From Alphaproteobacteria bacterium UBA6178 (GTDB lineage Bacteria; Pseudomonadota; Alphaproteobacteria; Rickettsiales; UBA3002): DNA of 18,737 nucleotides. Within the stretch, counting starts at the first letter, position 1. Every line of letters begins with the position of its first letter. This document shows positions 13,853 through 18,737 of this stretch, in pieces. Under the pieces are notes generated by a model. That model searched no databases and was not told the DNA's origin. It saw only the letters and a list, made by a program, of their open reading frames with translations. The DNA is taken from contig DITS01000046.1 in assembly GCA_002422205.1 (NCBI GenBank), forward strand, positions 1-18,737, written 5' to 3'. Made by a program: the position numbers and the translations under genes.

Positions 13853-14563
13853 TTACGCTGCTTTATTTTCAGCAGACCCAACCATCTCCATGCGATAGCC
13901 CACGCCCGGCTCCGTCATAATCAGCTTGGTCTCGCTGCGATCAATCTTTTCGCGCAGCTGACCCACATACACACGCAGATATTGCGTGTCTTCCGCATGT
14001 GCAGGGCCCCATACTTCTTTGAGGATTTGTTTATGCGTCAGCATTTTGCCCCGATGCACAATAAAATAGCGCAGCAAATCATATTCTTTGGGGGTGAGTG
14101 CTAGCTTCTCGTCATCATAATACACCTCATGGCGCACTAAATCCATGCGCAGCGGCCCATTCACCAGCTCCGGCTCGCCCGCATCCTTCACCGCGGCCTT
14201 ACGCAAATTCGCATGAATCCGCGCCAGCAACACATCGACATTAAAGGGCTTCACTACATAATCATCCGCCCCTTGCGATAAAGCGGCCACCACCTCTTCA
14301 TCATCGGCACGTACGGTCAGCACCACAATCGGCACTTGCGACCAGTTACGAATCGCCGCAATCACTTCCTTACCATCCATATCCGGCAATCCCAGATCAA
14401 GTAAAATCAAATCCGGCTTAATCGACGCGCTCATGCGCACCGCTTGCTTGCCATTTTCCGACTCCTCGACCTTAAAGTCCGACGCATCCAGATAAATACT
14501 AAGCATCTTCCGAATCTGCGCCTCGTCATCGACGATCAGAATAACATTCTTTTTTTCCTGCAT
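13853..14563 (-). CDS. KdpE-like OmpR-family response regulator
   Basis: The 236-residue protein has a receiver domain (about 6-120) with D12-D13, phospho-acceptor Asp56 in LLDLGLPDMDG, Thr83 and Lys105-Pro106, then a winged-helix DNA-binding domain (about 135-228) with LTPKEYDLLRYFIVHRGK, LRVYVGQLREKI and a final EPGVGYRM, all very close to KdpE. KdpE normally activates the potassium-uptake operon kdpFABC with KdpD, but no kdp structural gene lies in this window, so the target is open. GGGAG is 7 bases before the start. Its likely kinase is the sensorless KdpD-like protein encoded on the opposite strand nearby. Confidence 0.93.
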   Translation of the reverse strand: MQEKKNVILIVDDEAQIRKMLSIYLDASDFKVEESENGKQAVRMSASIKPDLILLDLGLPDMDGKEVIAAIRNWSQVPIVVLTVRADDEEVVAALSQGADDYVVKPFNVDVLLARIHANLRKAAVKDAGEPELVNGPLRMDLVRHEVYYDDEKLALTPKEYDLLRYFIVHRGKMLTHKQILKEVWGPAHAEDTQYLRVYVGQLREKIDRSETKLIMTEPGVGYRMEMVGSAENKAA

Positions 14564-14620
14564 GGATTGCTCCCGCTACCAATGATATGAAACGTAATTA
14601 CTTAAACCCGTGAAAAACGA

Positions 14621-14692
14621 CTAGAAAAATATATTGTAAAGGATAATCAAGGGAATGGGAATACCGATTATCCACATCAATGCACTACGCAT
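14621..14692 (-). CDS. Membrane micro-protein (23 residues)
   Basis: A perfect AGGAGG (14697-14702) stands 4 bases before ATG 14690-14692 on the minus strand. The product, MRSALMWIIGIPIPLIIL followed by YNIFF, is one hydrophobic segment with an IGIPIP centre. Very small single-span proteins of this WxxGIPxPxI type occur near stress genes in proteobacteria as far as I recall, but I cannot name a family. It lies 57 bases upstream of the KdpE-like start and may share its transcript. Confidence 0.55.
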   Translation of the reverse strand: MRSALMWIIGIPIPLIILYNIFF

Positions 14693-14767
14693 AAAGCCTC
14701 CTAACGATTGTCATAGAACGACTCTAACGCAGCCAATGTAAAATAGTGCTGTGTCACACCGCGTCTA

Positions 14768-14816
14768 AGGATAAAAAATCCATAAAAATGCCGACCATTA
14801 AGCATTTTATTATCCT
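14768..14816 (-). terminator. Nested hairpin terminator after the dehydrogenase gene
   Basis: An inner stem pairs ATAAAAATGC (14782-14791) with GCATTTTAT (14802-14810), leaving one bulged A and a 10-base loop. On the minus strand it is followed by a T-rich tract with a run of six T residues. An outer stem AGGATA/TATCCT (14768-14773 with 14811-14816) encloses it. It ends the tetR-SDR transcript and overlaps the stop codon. Confidence 0.65.
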
Positions 14817-15561
14817 AAGACAGCCCCTTAAGCATCCATAAACTTAAACCATAAGGCAGCATGCGCAGCAGCTTCATCACCAGCGTTAGTTTTTTCGGAA
14901 AATGAATTTCAAAACCGCGCGTACTCAATTTATCACAAATCGCCGCCGCCGCCGCTTCCGGCTCGATCAGCGCTGGCATCTTAAACAAATTTTTCTGTGT
15001 CATCGGGGTGCGCACAAAACCCGGTGCAATCAGTTTCACATCCACATGAGGCGGTGCCTCCAGATATAACGACTCCGCCAGATTAATCATCCCTGCCTTG
15101 GTCGCACCATAAGGCTGCGCGTTGGGCAGCCCCATATACCCCACCACACTGGCACATAACACAAACTGAGCATATTCCTGCGCAATCAAACTCGGCCATA
15201 GCGCCGCAATCACATGCAGTGCTCCCATCAGATTCACCTGCACCATCTGCGTGGCCTCCGCCAGCTCCAGCGCGTCCAGCCCCATCGGCTCATACTGACC
15301 CGCCATAAACAATACGCGGTCGATATGCGCATGCTGCGCCCGCACCGCACTCACCGCCTGCGCTACATTCGCCGCATCCGCCACATCCATCACCTGCACA
15401 TTATGCGCGCCCTTGAGCGTTAAACGCAGTGTCTCCAACGCCTCTTCACGCCTGCCTGATAAAATAAGCGTTGCCCCTTCGTCGGCAAGCTTCACCGCCA
15501 GCGCATGGCCAATGCCACTACTCGCGCCGATAATCCAGATCACCTCACCCTGATACGCCAT
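14815..15561 (-). CDS. Classical short-chain dehydrogenase/reductase
   Basis: The 248-residue protein carries the full classical SDR set: cofactor motif GASSGIG (12-18), Asp59 of the adenine pocket, Asn110, catalytic Ser138, and Tyr151-xxx-Lys155 in YGATK. SGRR at 35-38 after the second strand suggests NADP(H) preference. The C-terminal 35 residues are hydrophobic and basic and may form an amphipathic or membrane-associated helix (KKLTLVMKLLRMLPYG). It starts 12 bases after the TetR stop, so they form one unit divergent from the efflux pump. The substrate is unknown; a link to metabolism of a pump substrate is only inference from position. Confidence 0.92.
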   Translation of the reverse strand: MAYQGEVIWIIGASSGIGHALAVKLADEGATLILSGRREEALETLRLTLKGAHNVQVMDVADAANVAQAVSAVRAQHAHIDRVLFMAGQYEPMGLDALELAEATQMVQVNLMGALHVIAALWPSLIAQEYAQFVLCASVVGYMGLPNAQPYGATKAGMINLAESLYLEAPPHVDVKLIAPGFVRTPMTQKNLFKMPALIEPEAAAAAICDKLSTRGFEIHFPKKLTLVMKLLRMLPYGLSLWMLKGLS

Positions 15562-15573
15562 GGCCCCGCCATC

Positions 15574-16200
15574 CTATGCTGGTTGCTGCGCCTGCATCGT
15601 AATGCCGCTGAACATCATGTCAACCAACGGCTGTGCCATCACCTCAATATCATAGCGGCACTCACCGCTTAAATAATCCGTCACCAGACCGCAAATAAAC
15701 GCATGCAGCGCCAGCGCCGACATCTCAGGGCAGCGCCCCGCATCCATACGCCCTTGTTCCTTAGCCAGCGTAAACACGCGGATAAATTTTTGCATCACTT
15801 CGTGGCGCCTTTGTTGCATACGCTCCACAATCCGCTGATTCTGGTCCACCTGTTCGCATTTAAACTGCACAATCGCAAACACCCGACGCATCCGCGCATC
15901 CCGCGCCAGATTCTGCAATACAAAGATACACAGCTCTTTGAGTGCCCCCAGCGGGTCATCATCACGCAATGCTTGCTCAAACCGTGTATCCAGCGGCAGT
16001 TTCACCCGCTCATGCATCGCCTCAAACAAATCCTGCTTATTGGCAAAATGCCAGTAAATCGCACCGCGAGTTACCCCCGCACTACGGGCAATTTCTTCCA
16101 GCGACGCCGCCGCCACGCCCTTGCGATCAAACACCACCTCAGCCGCATCAATCAGCATTTCGCGTGTTTTTTCAGCATCTTCTTTGGTTCGTCTTACCAT
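15574..16200 (-). CDS. TetR/AcrR-family transcriptional repressor
   Basis: The 208-residue protein has an N-terminal TetR helix-turn-helix (about 32-51, SLEEIARSAGVTRGAIYWHF) in the AcrR/TtgR/MtrR style, and an all-helical ligand-binding and dimerisation domain (60-200) like TetR_C_2 of AcrR proteins. It is divergent from acrA, the normal arrangement for a local repressor of an RND pump, and a palindromic operator lies in the shared 88-base spacer. GAGG precedes the start at 8 bases. It is probably relieved by toxic or lipophilic compounds that are also pump substrates. The family is certain; the regulatory target is inferred. Confidence 0.92.
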   Translation of the reverse strand: MVRRTKEDAEKTREMLIDAAEVVFDRKGVAAASLEEIARSAGVTRGAIYWHFANKQDLFEAMHERVKLPLDTRFEQALRDDDPLGALKELCIFVLQNLARDARMRRVFAIVQFKCEQVDQNQRIVERMQQRRHEVMQKFIRVFTLAKEQGRMDAGRCPEMSALALHAFICGLVTDYLSGECRYDIEVMAQPLVDMMFSGITMQAQQPA

Positions 16201-16247
16201 GACTTTGCCTCGCTAATGGGTTATGTTGCAATGCATGATATTTTCTA

Positions 16248-16277
16248 TTTACAATCATACATACGTGTATGTATAGT
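16248..16277 (+). promoter_or_regulatory. acrAB promoter overlapping a TetR-type operator
   Basis: A -35 TTTACA (16248-16253) and -10 TATAGT (16272-16277) are 18 bases apart. Between and over the -10 lies the inverted repeat ATACATAC-GT-GTATGTAT (16257-16274), 8-bp arms. It resembles the TACATACA/TGTATGTA half-sites known for AcrR and TtgR operators. Binding of the adjacent TetR-family protein here would block the acrA promoter. Confidence 0.75.
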
Positions 16278-16288
16278 GCAAGGGATTT

Positions 16289-17515
16289 ATGATGAATCAT
16301 CATCTCAACAATGGGTACGCTATGAAAAAAAATAACAATGGATTTTGGGTTACGCTGATCGGTATCATCATCGCAATTGCCGTGGCTTATGGCTTATATA
16401 AGTTGTTTTTCACCGCCCCGCCCGAAGCGCCGCAAATGCCACCTCCGGCTGTGTCCGTCATCGAAATCCAACCCGCCAACCTGCCCTTATCCTATGAATA
16501 TGCAGGCCGCACCACCGGCTCGCGTGAGGTGGAAATCCGCGCCCGCGTTAGTGGCATCCTGCTCAAGCGCGCCTATACCGAAGGCCAGCCCGTCAAGCAA
16601 GGTGATGTCTTATTCCGCATCGACCCCGCCCCTTTCGAGGCCGAGCTGGCACAAGCACAAGCCCGCCTCACCCAGACCGAACGCGACTGGAAACGTGCCG
16701 AAGCGCTAATCAAAGAAAAAGCCCTCTCCCCGCGTGAATATGACGAGGCCAAATCCGCCTATGAGCAAGCCCGTGCCGCCGTCAAAACCGCGCGCATCAA
16801 TCTCGATTACACCACCGTCACCGCCCCCATCAGCGGCATCACCAGCAAGGAAAGCCTTTCCGAGGGCAGTCTGGTCAGTGCCGATACCAGCCTGCTCACC
16901 ACCCTCGCGCAGCTCGACCCCATCTATGTCGATTTCTCCATCCCCGACAGCGAGGCCATCGCCCAGCGACAGCAACTGGCCTCCGGCGCACTCACTGCGC
17001 AGGCCGACGGCAAGCTCACCGCCGAAGTTTTTTTCGGCGACACACGCAAAGAGCCCTATATCGGCCATGTCAATTTCACCGATAGTGTGATCGACCCGCA
17101 AACCGGCACCGTGCGCGCCCGCGCCGTGCTGCCCAATGCCGATAACGCCATTCTCCCCGGCCAGTTTGTACGGGTGAATATTTCCGGCCTGGTGTTACAA
17201 AACGCCATCACCATCCCCGATGCCGCTACTATGCAAGGCCCCATGGGCACCTTCGTCTACACCGTACTCACCGAAGGCGACACCACCAAAGCCGCCATCA
17301 CCCCCGTGGTACTAGGCGCATTGGCCGACAAGCAACGCATCGTCACTTCCGGCCTCAAAGCAGGCGATAAAGTCATCACCGAAGGGATGATCAAAGTACA
17401 ACCCGACGCCCCCGTCACCATCGCCGATCCCAACGCCGCACCCCCCGAAGGCGGCGCGCCTGCACAAGGCGACGCACCGGACACAAGCGCAGCACCGCCC
17501 GCCGCAAAGGAATAA
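16289..17515 (+). CDS. acrA: RND efflux periplasmic adaptor (AcrA/MexA type)
   Basis: The 408-residue membrane fusion protein has an N-terminal membrane anchor (about 20-37) instead of a lipoprotein Cys, a first barrel-sandwich half (about 75-112, RARVSGILLKRAYTEGQPV), an alpha-helical coiled-coil hairpin (about 114-175), the second lipoyl half (TVTAPISGITSKESLSEGSLV), a beta-barrel domain (about 205-300, DPIYVDFSIPDSE) and a membrane-proximal domain, then a Pro/Ala-rich tail (375-408). AGGG before ATG 16289 supports this start; ATG 16292 or 16322 are alternatives. It links the inner-membrane pump to an outer-membrane channel not seen in the window. It lies directly before acrB. Confidence 0.95.
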   Translation: MMNHHLNNGYAMKKNNNGFWVTLIGIIIAIAVAYGLYKLFFTAPPEAPQMPPPAVSVIEIQPANLPLSYEYAGRTTGSREVEIRARVSGILLKRAYTEGQPVKQGDVLFRIDPAPFEAELAQAQARLTQTERDWKRAEALIKEKALSPREYDEAKSAYEQARAAVKTARINLDYTTVTAPISGITSKESLSEGSLVSADTSLLTTLAQLDPIYVDFSIPDSEAIAQRQQLASGALTAQADGKLTAEVFFGDTRKEPYIGHVNFTDSVIDPQTGTVRARAVLPNADNAILPGQFVRVNISGLVLQNAITIPDAATMQGPMGTFVYTVLTEGDTTKAAITPVVLGALADKQRIVTSGLKAGDKVITEGMIKVQPDAPVTIADPNAAPPEGGAPAQGDAPDTSAAPPAAKE

Positions 17516-17518
17516 ACT

Positions 17519-18737
17519 ATGATTTCGCATTTCTTTATCCAGCGGCCCGTCTTCGCGTCCGTCTTGTCGATCATCATCGTGCTCGCAGGCCTCGGTGCCA
17601 TGCGCGCACTGCCCATCGCACAATATCCTGACATCGTCCCCCCCGAAGTCGTGGTCACCGCCACCTATCCCGGCGCTTCGGCAGAAGTATTGGCCAGCAC
17701 CGTCGCCGCCCCGCTCGAGCAACAAATCAACGGCGTGCCCAACATGCTCTATATGCGCTCTACCAGCTCCAACAGTGGCACCATGAGCCTCACCGTCACC
17801 TTCGAAATCGGCACCGATCCCGATCAGGCGACCATCGATGTGAACAACCGCGTACAGGCCGCCACCGCCCGCCTGCCCGAAGAAGTGCGCCGTCAGGGCA
17901 TCGTGGTCAGCAAACGCTCCAGCTCCATTTTGCAAGTCGTCACCATGTTCTCGCCCGATGGCCGCTACGACCCCATCTATGTCAGTAACTACGCACTGCT
18001 CAACGTCATCGACGAGCTGAAACGCACCGAAGGCGTCGGTGACGCCACCTTGTTCGGTGCCAAAGATTATTCCATGCGCGTCTGGCTGCGCCCCGACAAG
18101 CTGGCCCAATATAAAATGACGCCATCCGATGTTGCCACCGCCATCCGCGAGCAAAATTCCCAGTTCGCCGCCGGTGCCTTCGGCCAGCAACCGATGGAAA
18201 ATGAGCAGGCCTTCACCTATACCGTCACCACCCAAGGCCGCCTCGTCACCCCCGCCGAATTTGAAAATATTATTCTGCGCTCCGATGCGCAAGGCGCAAC
18301 CTTACGCCTGAAAGATGTCGCCCGCGTCGAGCTCGGCGCACAGGACTACGCCTTTAACGCCACCTTCAATGGCAAGCCCTCCGTCGCCATCGGCCTTTAT
18401 CTCATGCCCGGTGCTAATGCGCTGTCCACCACCACCGGCATCAATGCCAAAATGGAAGAACTCTCCAAACGTTTCCCCGAGGGCATCGCCTATAACTCGC
18501 CCTTCGACACCACCAAATTCGTCGAAATCTCGATCAAAGAAGTTGTCAAAACCTTCGCCGAAGCTATTCTACTTGTCGTACTCGTCGTCTATCTGTTTTT
18601 GCAAAATGGCCGCGCCACCCTCATCCCCATTCTCGCCGTGCCCATCTCATTGATTGGCGCTTTCGCAGGCATGTATGCGCTGGGCTTCTCCATCAATTTG
18701 CTCACCCTGTTCGGGCTGGTGCTCGCGATCGGCATCG
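17519..18737 (+). CDS. acrB: RND efflux pump inner-membrane transporter (AcrB type), partial
   Basis: ATG 17519 follows AAAGGAA, 3 bases after the acrA stop, and the frame is open to the right edge (406 residues of about 1,050). Visible are TM1 (9-29, FFIQRPVFASVLSIIIVLAG), the start of the porter domain (LPIAQYPDIVPPEV, YPGASAE, 32-57), PN1/PN2 up to about 330, TM2 (about 340-360), the QNGRATLIPILAVPISLIG block (362-380) and TM3/TM4 up to GLVLAIGI. The conserved Asp-Asp pair of TM4 that carries protons would be the next residues beyond the edge. It is a proton-driven, trimeric multidrug exporter of the HAE1 family. The gene is intact as far as seen. Confidence 0.96.
   Translation, partial: MISHFFIQRPVFASVLSIIIVLAGLGAMRALPIAQYPDIVPPEVVVTATYPGASAEVLASTVAAPLEQQINGVPNMLYMRSTSSNSGTMSLTVTFEIGTDPDQATIDVNNRVQAATARLPEEVRRQGIVVSKRSSSILQVVTMFSPDGRYDPIYVSNYALLNVIDELKRTEGVGDATLFGAKDYSMRVWLRPDKLAQYKMTPSDVATAIREQNSQFAAGAFGQQPMENEQAFTYTVTTQGRLVTPAEFENIILRSDAQGATLRLKDVARVELGAQDYAFNATFNGKPSVAIGLYLMPGANALSTTTGINAKMEELSKRFPEGIAYNSPFDTTKFVEISIKEVVKTFAEAILLVVLVVYLFLQNGRATLIPILAVPISLIGAFAGMYALGFSINLLTLFGLVLAIGI

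Noticed and set aside
17312..18292. 326-residue open frame on the minus strand
   Set aside because: It is antisense to acrA/acrB, is extremely Gly/Asp/His-rich, spans two real genes and has no domain; it is a by-product of GC-rich codon use.
1..18737. CRISPR array, insertion sequence, tRNA or rRNA
   Set aside because: No regularly spaced repeats, transposase, cloverleaf or rRNA-like sequence was noticed on reading both strands.

Overview
The window looks like a chromosomal segment of a Gram-negative proteobacterium. The evidence is an LpxR-type outer-membrane lipid A deacylase, an AcrAB-type RND efflux pump, YqjD/ElaB-, DUF1328- and entericidin-type small envelope proteins, and an OmpR-family KdpE-like regulator. 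The style of the response regulators and the many small stress genes would fit an alphaproteobacterium of medium GC, but nothing here fixes the lineage. I see no rRNA, tRNA, CRISPR array or insertion sequence.

Left part (1-4271) is the least ordinary. A minus-strand gene runs off the left edge (start at 1333). It encodes a secreted, cysteine-rich protein whose last visible 58 residues are the beginning of a Hint (Hedgehog/intein) self-processing domain. It is divergent from a 744-residue protein (1685-3919) that I cannot place in any family. The 351-base AT-rich spacer between them carries a perfect 14-bp inverted repeat just upstream of the Hint gene. Immediately behind the 744-residue gene lies a broken, truncated NAD(P)-binding epimerase/reductase gene.

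Middle-left part (4313-7846) is a run of small stress and envelope genes: a pair of unknown minus-strand genes, a CsbD-family protein followed by a divergent CsbD-like paralogue, a YqjD/ElaB-like anchor protein, a YqjE/holin-like membrane protein translationally coupled to an LpxR-like lipid A deacylase, and an entericidin-type lipoprotein.

Middle part (7945-14692) is rich in signalling genes. A three-gene phosphorelay operon encodes a CHASE3-PAS histidine kinase, a single-domain Rcp1-like response regulator overlapping it, and a REC-kinase-REC hybrid. It is followed by a small acidic protein, a sensorless KdpD-like soluble kinase, and then, on the minus strand, a DUF1328 protein, a glycine-zipper lipoprotein, a 51-residue unknown, a KdpE-like response regulator and a 23-residue membrane micro-protein. 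The soluble kinase and the KdpE-like regulator are a plausible split pair.

Right part (14815-18737) is a classic efflux locus. A TetR repressor with a co-directional short-chain dehydrogenase is divergent from acrA-acrB, with a palindromic operator overlapping a recognisable promoter. acrB runs off the right edge. Overall the window reads as an envelope-stress and signalling neighbourhood, with one unusual cassette (Hint protein plus 744-residue orphan) at its left end.
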